Assembly: GCA_033064195.1 (NCBI GenBank)
Contig: JARBJD010000606.1
Location: 1-29,364, forward strand
Direction of reading: 5' to 3'
Source of the DNA: Blattamonas nauphoetae
Taxonomy: Eukaryota; Preaxostyla; Oxymonadida
Length of the DNA stretch: 29,364 nucleotides
In this document: piece by piece, positions 8,616-17,494 of the stretch
How positions within the stretch are numbered: position 1 is the first letter of the stretch
Layout of the letters: each line of letters opens with the position of its first letter
Made by a program: the position numbers and the translations under genes
The notes under the pieces: model-generated
Database searches by the model: none
Told to the model about the DNA's origin: nothing
The model's input: only the letters and a program-made list of their open reading frames with translations

Positions 8616-10475
8616 ATGAACTCACATATAACACATCTGACAAACAAAAGAACTGGAGCATCATCATTGACTGGAAATACAACTGGATCAATCAAGTACA
8701 CTCGAGATGATATTGGTCAAATACAACAACAACTCATGTCTGAACATCACATTAATTATCTTCTGAATGATGGAGCACACAGTACTTCCATTCAGGAATT
8801 AAAACCATCCGAGAATTCACGATTCTACAAAGGACAGGAAATAATCATTCCGTTGACTGGTAATCAAGACATTTGTCAAATCGATGATTCCTTCATTACG
8901 TTCACAATGACAGCAAGGCTTAAAGTGAATAATTGGAAGACAAATTCCAGTAAAAATGGATCGTACATGAATGAGAGGATATTCATATTCGTTGGACTCA
9001 AACATTCGGCATCAATCTTTCGTGACCTTACTGTTCTTCACAACAATCAGAGAATCATCAGCACAACAACTAATGACGTGTCAATGGAGTCTCACATCTA
9101 CAATATGATCAAGCCAAAGAGTCAATTGGAGAATCGTAAACATTGTCACACACCTTGGCAGAATGCTTGGAATCACGATGAATCTGTTGCTGGTGTTTAT
9201 ATTCCACTTTCTGATTTCACAACAACTTCTGGAACTGGTGTATTTAAAGACTCAATTGATGTTCCAATTCGTGTGTCAATCAATCTGGAAGATCTTCTCA
9301 TTTTCTCTGGAATGACTGACTATCCTGCATGCCTCTTTGGAGATTTGAAATTAAGTGTACACATGAATGAGGATGCGTTTGTTTGTTGTCCAGTTAATCC
9401 TGAACTCACTCTGAAGAACACACTTTCATTAATCGTTACTGTGACAGCAGCAGCGCCTAAGATAAAAGCTTCAATTGCGGATTGAATTCAACATCGTCCA
9501 TATTTCTTAAACAATCTCGTAACCTCATGCACAAAGAACTTCGTTCAAATTGGCCAATCATTTCTTCAACCAACAGTTACGAAAGACATTGTGTATTCAT
9601 CAGCTGGTACAGTCACGACAGAACCAGAATATGTGGATCAGTACATCTCACTAAACATCACCGAGTATCAAATTGATGATGTGTATTGCATGAGCTCTGG
9701 ATACAATATGAAAGAAATTGCGAAAGAGAATCTGAAGCAGATGTACACAAATCGTCCTGGAACAATTCCAGCAGAAAAGATATCGTTCTATCCATTTCAG
9801 AAGACACCAACTGAAACAGGAATTAATTGCACTCAACAAATGGTGGTTGTTAATGCGAAGGATATTATGCTCCTCTTCCGTCACTACGACAATGAAGTCA
9901 CTTGTTTCCACAATCCAATGCAGAAGGATATCCAAGTGAATCTACTCGACAAATACTATCCAGATCAACCGACTACAACTATTGGAGCTCGCTTCTATCA
10001 GTTCGCATTATCAACTCTCAATCTCGATTCGTACCTCGCTGTTCCTGATGATTTGGAGCGATCACTGACGGATTCTCTCGTTGAAGAGAAACTCACTGGT
10101 GACGGAACATATCCCAATGAAACAATGACAAGAGTTCGTCCAGTTCATGACAATACTGACTTCCTTCTGTGCTTTCCCACTCAGAGAAGTGGATGTCCAA
10201 CGAACTGCAATGATTCCATCAGTTCAAAAGGAAACACTGCGGTCACTTTGAGATCACATCCAATCTATCAAGGTAATCTCGATACATACTACAATGTATA
10301 CAACCCAAGTCAAAGTGGTGGAAACATGACAACATTTACTCATCCTCCTGCACCAATTTTAGCAACAACCGCAACCACATGGTGGGTATTACGATACAGC
10401 AATGGCAAACCAAAAGTTGAGTACTACCCAAATCACACATTGAAAGCGTTGCACAAAGATTTAGGAATCATGTAG
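8616..10475 (+). pseudogene. Capsid-like protein, paralog 1 (left copy), broken
   Basis: This is the left counterpart of the whole 621-residue gene at 24,722-26,587 and appears to have one or two breaks. Features shared with paralog 2 (10,528-12,207) include an N-terminal SIQE(L/V) segment, an IxxPL strand, the SxxxIRDx-type segment with SIFRDLTVLHNNQRI, a LxxFDxYP-like region (GMTDYPACLFGDLKL) and a C-terminal PPAPILATTATTWWVL matching PPPPILALHQATYWLF. Length and strand-rich character fit a double-jelly-roll major capsid protein, the usual large Polinton virion protein. The capsid assignment is by size, position and paralogy, not by a motif I can prove. A TTTTTTATTTTT box ends six bases before the ATG. 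Confidence 0.72.
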
Positions 10476-10509
10476 AGACAAAACAGTAAAAGAAAATTAT
10501 GATATTGTA

Positions 10510-10527
10510 TTTTTTATTTTTCAATAA
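10510..10527 (+). promoter_or_regulatory. TTTTTTATTTTT box before capsid paralog 2
   Basis: Same box and CAATAA-ATG context as other capsid-block genes. Confidence 0.6.
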
Positions 10528-12207
10528 ATGAGAAGTATCAGATCAAATCAATCCAAACCAACATCGACATTAATTGAGCAAATCGAAGTCCAATCATACT
10601 TGCCAAAACAATGGGATTCAGAGCCACACATTTATTCCATCCAAGAAGTGCATCCAACGAATCCACCTATGCCTTGCAGAATCGGAGATGAGATTGAAGT
10701 TCCACTGTGTTATGATGGTCATGATGTGACTGAGTTTGCGAAGAGTCATTTACGAATAGATCTAACGATCACTGTTCCGTATGAGCAACCGACGACAGAC
10801 AGAAACTACTACCCTAACATGTATGCAATGTTCTACGGATATAAGTCATCATCAGATGCAATTCGAGATATGAGACTCGTCGACAGTAAAGGAAACATCA
10901 TTGACAATACACTCCAGAATAATCATGTTCACGAATCATTTCTGCATCATACATTCAAGTCATTTGAAGAGAAAAACAACATGAAGCATTGCTACAGTCT
11001 TTTTGAAAATGTTCAGAGAATGGATCCAAGTGTTTGTGGATGCTACTTTTCTCCAACTCCAAATACTGAAACAGTGTTCCCAATTACAATTCCTCTGGTT
11101 ATTCCGTTTGTGAATTTACTTCCACTGAGTACTTTTGATCAGTATCCAAATTCCATCTTTGGCAATTTACGTTTGAGATTTCATTTGACAACTGATTCAC
11201 TTGTGTACTGTCCGGTTCGAGTACCCACAGTCATTCGAAAAGGACTTGAACGATACGTGGAGAAAGATCCAACAGGAAAATATACTACTCACAAATCTCA
11301 TCACGCACTATTACAAGATGGAGAATTCTCAAATGTGACTCAGGAAAACACACAAATTGGAAATCCAGTTTATCAATATTATACATATTCAGATCCAGAT
11401 CCAAGTACTGGAATTGTGCATACTACAGTTAAATCAACCACTTCCACGGTTCTGAATTCATCTGTAGACAAGGTCACTTCGATTTGCTACGGATATCAAA
11501 TCACTGATGCAACGAAGCAATCCCTCTTCAACACGTATTCAAAGACATTGTACGTCTTGAAAGCAGAAAGAATTGACACACAATCATTTCAATCATCTGC
11601 AAATGCAATGGGAGTGAGATCAAACATTAGTATCAAACTCAACAATCTCATGAATCTTATGTGCTTATTCCCCGATCGACCAAATGAATGTACAGTCTTC
11701 AGAAATCCTCATTATGTTGGTCACTTCGAAATGCTAGGAAATAATTATCCCAATTTCCCAATGTCAACAAACTCACCAGAGTTCTATCAAATGATGATGG
11801 TGAATGGTGATTTCATTGGCTGTTCGGCAACACAAGAGTTTGAGAATTCCATTTGTGAACCTCGCAACTACGTCTATGGTGGAAAGGAGAGCAGAAAACT
11901 GAGACCATCAACGGATGCAACTTCGTTCACATTTATGGTTCCAACAGATCGAAGTGAAATCGCTGGTGGAGAAGAAGGTATATCGACAGCAGAATCAGTG
12001 AACATTGTCTTCAGAGGAACCCCAATCAAACAAGGTGAACCTGATCCATATTTCACATCAACTCCAGAAGGTCCTCCTCCACCAATACTGGCATTACATC
12101 AAGCTACATATTGGCTGTTCTGGATTGAGAATGGACAACCACGAGTGCGATATGTCATTGATCGTCGACTCCAAGAAGCCTATGAAGAAGTGAAGAGAGG
12201 ATATTAA
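10528..12207 (+). CDS. Capsid-like protein, paralog 2 (left copy)
   Basis: The 559-residue product looks whole. Conserved segments run through SIQEVHPTNPPMPCRIGDEIEVPL (about 31-54), SSSDAIRDMRLVDSKGNII, PLVIPFVNLLPLSTFDQYP, SIFGNLRLRFHLTTDSLVYCPVR and the C-terminal PPPPILALHQATYWLFWIENG. The order and several strands match paralog 1, so the element carries two related large virion proteins. Between about residues 233 and 313 the sequence is very unlike the right copy although the flanks are nearly identical. The likely role is a second major capsid protein, or a capsid-derived vertex or turret protein. The ATG is preceded by a TTTTTTATTTTT box. Confidence 0.75.
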   Translation: MRSIRSNQSKPTSTLIEQIEVQSYLPKQWDSEPHIYSIQEVHPTNPPMPCRIGDEIEVPLCYDGHDVTEFAKSHLRIDLTITVPYEQPTTDRNYYPNMYAMFYGYKSSSDAIRDMRLVDSKGNIIDNTLQNNHVHESFLHHTFKSFEEKNNMKHCYSLFENVQRMDPSVCGCYFSPTPNTETVFPITIPLVIPFVNLLPLSTFDQYPNSIFGNLRLRFHLTTDSLVYCPVRVPTVIRKGLERYVEKDPTGKYTTHKSHHALLQDGEFSNVTQENTQIGNPVYQYYTYSDPDPSTGIVHTTVKSTTSTVLNSSVDKVTSICYGYQITDATKQSLFNTYSKTLYVLKAERIDTQSFQSSANAMGVRSNISIKLNNLMNLMCLFPDRPNECTVFRNPHYVGHFEMLGNNYPNFPMSTNSPEFYQMMMVNGDFIGCSATQEFENSICEPRNYVYGGKESRKLRPSTDATSFTFMVPTDRSEIAGGEEGISTAESVNIVFRGTPIKQGEPDPYFTSTPEGPPPPILALHQATYWLFWIENGQPRVRYVIDRRLQEAYEEVKRGY

Positions 12208-12222
12208 GAATCAAATGAGATA

Positions 12223-12245
12223 TTTTATTTTTGTAGAAAACACAA
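12223..12245 (+). promoter_or_regulatory. TTTTATTTTTG box before p136
   Basis: It falls in the 38-base gap after capsid paralog 2. Confidence 0.55.
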
Positions 12246-12656
12246 ATGGTCAAACGTTATTTCTCAATTCAGAATTCTCAAACTGCTCAACTCCCTCCTG
12301 ATTTTACCAATTCAAGAAAACAAAAATACATCTACTTCCTCGACTGCAAACTCATTCATGTGAAGGAAGAGATTAGTGATGCATCGACAGTCATTTCAAA
12401 AGATATTCCACAGCACATTACAATCCATGGTGATTGGATTCAAACTGATGCATTCAATGATTCATTTGTTGCTTTCTGCAACGAACAGATTGCGAAGCGA
12501 AAGAAGTGGGAATTAAGTACTCGACAATCAATAGTGAAGATCTGGTTCAAAGACAGTTCTGGTGAATCAATTGAGATGGAAACAACGGAAACAATCAATG
12601 GAAAAATAACCAAAGAGTACTATGAATTCCTTGTTGATCTCATGTTGGAGTATTGA
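12246..12656 (+). CDS. Element protein p136 (left copy), unknown
   Basis: The 136-residue product is strand-rich in appearance (KYIYFLDCKLIHVKEEI, QHITIHGDWIQTDAFNDSF, SIVKIWFKDSSGESIEMET) with a helical end (EYYEFLVDLMLEY). It has no signal peptide or obvious membrane segment. I do not recognise a family; a small single-jelly-roll or vertex component is conceivable from size and position. It follows capsid paralog 2 by 38 bases, with a TTTTATTTTTG box between, and its last 17 bases overlap the end of the convergent S74 fibre gene. The right copy has the same convergent overlap. Confidence 0.7.
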   Translation: MVKRYFSIQNSQTAQLPPDFTNSRKQKYIYFLDCKLIHVKEEISDASTVISKDIPQHITIHGDWIQTDAFNDSFVAFCNEQIAKRKKWELSTRQSIVKIWFKDSSGESIEMETTETINGKITKEYYEFLVDLMLEY

Positions 12657-13578
12657 TCAGTGAGTTATATTTTTGGATTAGTTCATTGATGACCGTCTGT
12701 TGTTGTCCGACAATTGAACATAATTCCTGAATGGCTTTGATACAAAAACAGGAGAGTTCTGCATAATCAACTTGAAGACAATCTGGATTGGAATCATTCA
12801 CAACTTCAGGAAAGATCTCTTGGATCTGTTGTGCAATCACACCAATGTGTTTCTTCTCACTTTCCTTCTTCAAGCATTCACATTTCTCTTTGCAGTTCTT
12901 CAAGTGTTCTTCATCTGTCTCATTGTCCATTTGCTTTGTCACTTTGTTGATCTTCGAGTCGAATGTGTTGAATTGGTACTGCACGATTTCCACTTTATTC
13001 AGTTGTTCAAGAACATCGGGATATGGAACAATATTCCTTTTGACTCTTCTGTCTGAAAGCTGAGAAAAACTTCCTGTTGGTGAGATTGAAAATACTCCTG
13101 AACCAGTGTCCTCATCGTAGTAATTCAATGCTGGTGTGTCACATGGAGACCACATAATAATGCCATCACCATTGAACTGAATTCCAGAAGTTTCTGCAAT
13201 CGATTGTGAGATTGAAATGCCAGACTTAAATGTTGAAGCCGGATATGTTCCAGGATACTTCGGAAGTGATCCTTCTGAGATATTCCACTTCGCTCCATTC
13301 ACGTTGATCAATCCTCCAATTTCTGGTGTTGCTATTCCAGCTGAACAACTGATTGATCCGTTTGTGCTTACCACTTTTTGGATTGAGGATATCGCTGTCT
13401 GTTGTGCTTCAGTTGTCTTCTTAAGTGTGTCGACTGCTTCCTGATTCGTTTCTAATTCCGTCTGTAGTGAGTGAATGACTGCTGCATTCTCGTTGGTCGT
13501 CGAGAGATTATGATCTATCATTTTCTCAATCATTTGTGAATTGTATTTTTGTCGATTCATTTTCGTTTGCTCTTTCAT
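12640..13578 (-). CDS. Fibre/spike-like protein with C-terminal S74 intramolecular chaperone (left copy)
   Basis: This 312-residue protein looks like a trimeric attachment fibre. Residues 1-75 contain a coiled coil (LQTELETNQEAVDTLKK), followed by a Gly/Ser-rich beta region (about 80-185) and the peptidase S74 domain. The latter shows the signature QLSDRRVKRNI (about 184-194), where the family cleaves itself before the Asp, and the downstream KKHIGVIAQQIQEIFPEVV. In endosialidases, phage fibres and MYRF, S74 domains trimerise the protein and then release themselves. The start MKEQTK is supported by the same start in the right copy, where a TTTTTATTTT box precedes it. It is transcribed against the capsid block. 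Confidence 0.85.
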   Translation of the reverse strand: MKEQTKMNRQKYNSQMIEKMIDHNLSTTNENAAVIHSLQTELETNQEAVDTLKKTTEAQQTAISSIQKVVSTNGSISCSAGIATPEIGGLINVNGAKWNISEGSLPKYPGTYPASTFKSGISISQSIAETSGIQFNGDGIIMWSPCDTPALNYYDEDTGSGVFSISPTGSFSQLSDRRVKRNIVPYPDVLEQLNKVEIVQYQFNTFDSKINKVTKQMDNETDEEHLKNCKEKCECLKKESEKKHIGVIAQQIQEIFPEVVNDSNPDCLQVDYAELSCFCIKAIQELCSIVGQQQTVINELIQKYNSLINTPT

Positions 13579-13599
13579 TTAAATTAAAATTTTTGATTC

Positions 13600-13734
13600 C
13601 CTCATGAACATACGTCACCGGCACAGTATTTCTGACATACCCAGAGACTAGCGAACAGTTCTCTTCTCTCATTGATTCAATTAATGCTTGTTCTGAATAT
13701 ACTCGACGTCTTTCGTTGTACATCTCAGTTGGAT
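13600..13734 (-). pseudogene. Terminal-gene fragment (left copy), interrupted by a hAT-like insertion
   Basis: The reverse strand encodes a segment like MYNERRRVYSEQALIESMRE followed by ENCSLVSGYVRN and PVTYVHEG, closely matching 21,503-21,650 and more distantly residues about 79-114 of the protein at 19,203. The family is not recognised. The copy is a fragment: its start region is separated from the rest by the DNA transposon at 13,735-15,477, and its other end abuts the S74 gene start. Confidence 0.6.
13727..13734. repeat. Target-site duplication AGTTGGAT (left)
   Basis: The 8-base sequence AGTTGGAT occurs directly before the left end of the hAT-like insertion and again directly after its right end (15,478-15,485). 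The uninterrupted equivalent in the right element copy (reverse strand near 21,503-21,515) has it once, which confirms the insertion point. Confidence 0.85.
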
Positions 13735-14557
13735 TAGGCTTGTCTGACCGGCACTGACCGGTCAGTTTTCGCCGAAAAGTACTGACGGTCACTGACCGGA
13801 GAAATTCTGAAACCCATTATCGAGAGTTACCGTTTCTCCGAAGGTGAACAGATTTAAATTGACCGAAACTCAATTGCATGATTTTCAGAGTCTTTTCTTC
13901 TGGATCTAAGCTGGTTTTGTTTCAAATCACTTATTTCAATCTATTCATGTAGTTTTTTTTGTATATAACCGAATCTTTTGGTTCGATAACTTTTAGTGTT
14001 GATCGACCCATTAATTGTTCCAGGCTGATTGGAAAAAGTCAAAAACAAGTGAAATCTCATATTCGTTGATAATAAAGAAATAAGAAACCAAGTAGATGTC
14101 CATGTACATTATGTCTGGCCTGATATGTACACTGTAGTCTTCCACTGTCTTGCGCCTTTCCGTGACATGTTGTAAGCTCACTTTTCCCCATGTTCTGTTC
14201 TCCATTCCTCTCCCGTTGATATCAAGAATCAATCACAGTCGTTGCTTGGATGAGTCGAACACATCGACGATGATCTGGTCGAGGAGTGCAATTCGTAGGA
14301 TTGGATGATCCTTGCGTTCCTTTTATCAATTTATCCGTCGGCATCTCTTTCGTAATGAGCAGAATATCGGTTGATCGCGATTGTGTCCTTGCGATGACGG
14401 AAGAGGAGGTGAATGATGAAGTGGAGAAAGAGAGAGAACAAAGAAGAGTCCTGGGAAGGCGAACGAGGAGATCCTGTTGATGATGTTCGATTCTGGTTGA
14501 AGATGTCATCTGGCACGATAGATTGGCGTGAGTCAGCTCCTGAACAAACTGCCAGTT

Positions 14558-15283
14558 CTATTCACTCTTCATCCAACTCCACGTCTTGGTGCAGGAGAAT
14601 GCAGGATCAAAATTGGTTCTGATGCTGGACTCATGTTTCCAGATCCGTGCGTGACGGCTACAATGATTTCTTTCGAAGAGAGAAGGACTGAATGTGTAAA
14701 GCGATGCCTCACTCGACAGCTCGTCAAGAAAACGGTAGCATGCGTTCGTGATTGTGCAGTTAATATCCTCCAACAGCATTCTGCGAAGTTCGTCTTCACT
14801 TTGCATTAGTTCTTCGTTTCTACGTTGGAGTTTGGCAAGAATCTCTTCGGTTTCTTTTCGTTTGGCTTCTTCTTCGAGCTGCCGCCGCATTTTGACTTCA
14901 AGTTGTTGCTGTTCGAGTTTTCGGTTGACTTCATCGTCTTCCTTTTGTTTCTTCCCTTCTTCTTCCTTTTCACGTTGCTTGTCATCACGGAGTTGGGCTT
15001 AATCTGAAAGACGACCGTCCTCCTCCATGTCTGAACGAGTCCACTTTGTTTGTCGTGTTGGATTGAAGCGAGTCAGATCATCCCTATCATGGAGGTTAGA
15101 TCCATCCTTTTCTTGTCGTCGAGATCGACACGGCGAACGAGGACGACGACTCGTCGGACGAGACCGTCGGACGAGACCGTCGGACGAGACCGTCGGAGTG
15201 ACTGTCTTTCCATCAGGCATGTCCGATCCTTCCACTCTAATCCACAATCTAGTCCCAGTCGTGATCGAGCGCACCAGAATCAA
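14558..15283 (-). pseudogene. Possible captured host gene piece: Arg/Ser-rich segment and coiled coil, inside the hAT-like element
   Basis: On the reverse strand, 15,283-14,999 reads as an open Arg/Ser/Asp-rich segment (RRSRPTSRRPRSPCRSRRQE), and from about 14,998 to 14,558 another frame encodes a charged coiled coil (VNRKLEQQQLEVKMRRQLEE, KRKETEEILAKLQRRNEEL). The combination of an RS-type region with a Glu/Arg/Lys coiled coil resembles nuclear splicing-associated proteins such as ARGLU1-like proteins, but similarity could be compositional. The two parts are not in one frame, so it is either spliced or decayed. It may be a host gene fragment picked up by the transposon; no start is certain. 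Confidence 0.35.
15152..15197. repeat. 13-base tandem repeat, about 3.5 copies
   Basis: The unit CGTCGGACGAGAC is repeated perfectly three times, plus a partial copy, inside the Arg/Ser-rich segment of the hAT-like element. As 13 is not a multiple of 3, each repeat shifts the reading frame, so the repeat is not a coding amplification in one frame. Confidence 0.9.
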
Positions 15284-15477
15284 GAAAGAGGGACGGATCG
15301 CGGACAGAATTGAAAAGTGACTGTTACATGATTTCAGTAAGAACAGAGTGACATTATTATCTGCAATCGTGCCAGTTTCTTATGAATATATGATGTTTCT
15401 TGATCTGGTGAGATCGGACCCTTTGAAAAAAAGTGAACTGACACTGACCGGCACTTTTGGCCGGTCAGACAAGCCTA

Positions 15478-15560
15478 AGTTGGATTCATTTAATACAAAT
15501 TAAAAAATTCAAAAATAAATTTTCAATCGTTGTTTAATCATTAGGGATCTTCCGAGACTT
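15478..15560 (-). promoter_or_regulatory. Terminal-gene upstream region (left copy), cut off from its gene
   Basis: On the reverse strand this carries the second AGTTGGAT duplication and the AATTTTTTAATTTGTATTAAATG type leader that also precedes 19,203 and 21,503. It aligns with the right copy (reverse strand of about 21,430-21,515) for roughly 80-130 bases before similarity fades. It marks where the left element's terminal gene began before the transposon inserted. Confidence 0.6.
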
Positions 15561-16980
15561 ATCCTCTCATCGATGGGTTCGATCAGTCTTGTTTGATCAG
15601 AGAAAGTACTTCAATGGGACTCGATCATCTCATCTCGTTCATGACGTCTCTTTACTGTTTGATTTAGGTGTGTTTCACTTTCTACTTTCACATTTGTTCT
15701 CTTTTCTTTTTCGCCAACTCATTCTCGTTCTCGATCCTTCACTTTTTTCTTCTCCTCTCGTTCAGGTACACTAATTTGTTTTATCTTCTGGAATTTCGTT
15801 TACTACTCATTCATGAAAGGTTTGTTCTCTTTTTTGATAAATCTCTTCATAAAACATCCTTATGTACTCGATCTGATCGGACCAAACTCGACCTCTCACA
15901 GCTGATGAAGTATCGCTTCTTATCTCTGGAAAGTATGTTTCCCTTCTGACAAACAACTTGTTTGCTCTTCTTTTTTGATCATCTCTTTTTAAATTTCTTT
16001 TCTGACCTCTCACCAACTGATCATCTCGACTCCGACGGACTATGACGTCTCTTCGATCGAAAGTGTGTTTCACTGACAAATTTTTTCAAGTTTGTTCTCT
16101 TTTTTGTTTATTCTTTTCCTAAGACTCATTCTTGTACCGTCATTTTCACTTCACCTTTTGTCTTCTCTTTTTCTCTCTCCACTTCACTCTAGAATTTTCA
16201 TTCTCACTTCATTCTCATTATCTCTTCATTGTCTCTCACTTTTTTCTAAAATTAAAGTTTGACATGAGTTCTAAAATTTTTGATCAACTTTTTGGTGCTC
16301 GAAATTTCTCGATCGATCGTCGATTTTGATTCAGAAGGTACGCCGCTTTGTTTTACTTTCTATTGACCTTGAATTCATGTTCTCCCTCTTTTGACTTTCT
16401 CATTTCTACTCTTCTCTTTTCATAAAACATTCTCCTGGACCTAATTTGGCTCTTTTTCAGTCTTCTTCATTCAGGTACAGCACGGTGTTTTATGCTCTGA
16501 TTAATGTGGATCCAAGTCGAGATTAACCGGTTTGTTCACTTTTTCACTGAATTCTTTGATAAAAACCATTGTTGTACCAGATACAATCGATCAAAAAAGG
16601 CACCTTCGAATTGGGTACACGATCGCGGTTTATCGTTCACAGAATGTGGCATTACCGAAGTGAAACCGGTATGCTCACGTTTTTTGATTAGTTCACTTTT
16701 TAAAACCCATAGTTAACTCGATGTCAATGATCCTCACATCTGAGGTACAGTATGGTGTTTTAGACTTCGAAAGAATGTGTGACTGAAGGATTGAAACTGG
16801 TATCCTCTGTTTCCACATTCATTCTTTCTTAAAATCAATTTGTGTACCAGATAAAGTGGACTGAAGAGTGACCATCCAATCGAGTGAAGCATTGCTGTTT
16901 ATGGTCGCAAAGGATGTCTCACAACTGGAACTAAACTGGTATTCTCTTGTTTTTTATTTATCTAATTCTAAAATTCAATT
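15560..16980. repeat. Degenerate satellite-like array, about 135-bp units
   Basis: Similar blocks recur at about 132-137 base spacing or multiples of it, for example a GACGTCTCTT...GTGTGTTTCACT block near 15,640-15,680 and again near 16,043-16,073, with a diverged version near 15,905-15,935. Later units show GGTACAG...GGTGTTTTA near 16,475 and 16,744, and GTACCAGATA near 16,575 and 16,846 (about 270 bases, two units). Units are heavily diverged and pyrimidine-rich on this strand (TTCACTTCATTC). No gene is supported. Confidence 0.5.
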
Positions 16981-17089
16981 ATGAACACAATAGAAACAAT
17001 CCACAGTGCCCGCTCAATATCAATTCTCCAATTATGTTTTAAGATTCACAAGTATGTTTTTCTAAACTCAGTTCACATTGATTAGGCGA

Positions 17090-17490
17090 CATTGGTTTCG
17101 TTCGCGCATAAAAGTCATTTTGTGACCTCGATCTCTTCATTTTTACTCTTCTCGTTTCTTTCATTCCTCACTTCACTTTAGTGTTTGATTGCCACTTCAT
17201 TCAGTTTTGTTTGCTCTTTGTTTGTGAAATTTCGATTCACGCGATCATAAAACTCATTTCTGAACCAGGATCTCTTCATTTTTGATCGTCTCATTTCTTT
17301 CGTCCCTCACTTCACTTTATCGCTTAATTATCACTTCATTCACTATTGTTTGTTCTTTTTATCCTAAATTTCGATGAACGCGTTCATAAAACACATTAGT
17401 GTACCTCAATTCTCACTTCATCCATTTCACCATTCACTATCATACTTGCTCACTTCATTGTACCTTGTTTCAATCTCTTTTTGTCAAATT
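17090..17490. repeat. Better-conserved array of about three 135-138 bp units
   Basis: A TTTCGxTxxACGCGxTCATAAAA block begins near 17,096, 17,231 and 17,369. Each is followed by GATCTCTTCATTTTT-type and TCACTTCACTTTA-type blocks in the first two units. The period matches the more degenerate array to the left, so both probably belong to one family. Right after the array, at about 17,495, strand composition flips from pyrimidine-rich to purine-rich. Confidence 0.6.
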
Positions 17491-17494
17491 AAGC

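Larger units (their letters stand above)
13735..15477. mobile_element. Non-autonomous hAT-like DNA transposon (1.74 kb)
   Basis: The ends are an 18-base perfect terminal inverted repeat, TAGGCTTGTCTGACCGGC at the left and its complement at the right. An 8-base target duplication and a TAGG-type terminus are characteristic of the hAT superfamily. Several CTGACCGG/CCGGTCAG copies lie just inside both ends (13,744-13,799 and 15,438-15,470), like the subterminal transposase-binding repeats known in hAT elements. No hAT transposase (no RW, hATC or BED-type motifs) is visible, so it would depend on a partner. The interior is less AT-rich than the neighbourhood and holds reverse-strand coding-like sequence. 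MULEs can also give 8-9 base duplications but usually have much longer inverted repeats. Confidence 0.8.

Noticed and set aside
12640-13578. Bacteriophage contamination suggested by the S74 fibre domain
   Set aside because: The gene is embedded twice among Polinton-type genes, overlaps p136 identically in both copies, and there are no ribosome binding sites or phage genes.
15027-15320. Forward-strand Arg-rich open frame in the hAT-like element
   Set aside because: It is the complement of the RS-type reverse-strand segment in a compositionally biased region with a tandem repeat; the coiled-coil continuation supports the reverse strand instead.
15560-17490. CRISPR-like array
   Set aside because: Units are long, degenerate and contiguous with no constant repeat/variable spacer structure, and the context is eukaryotic.
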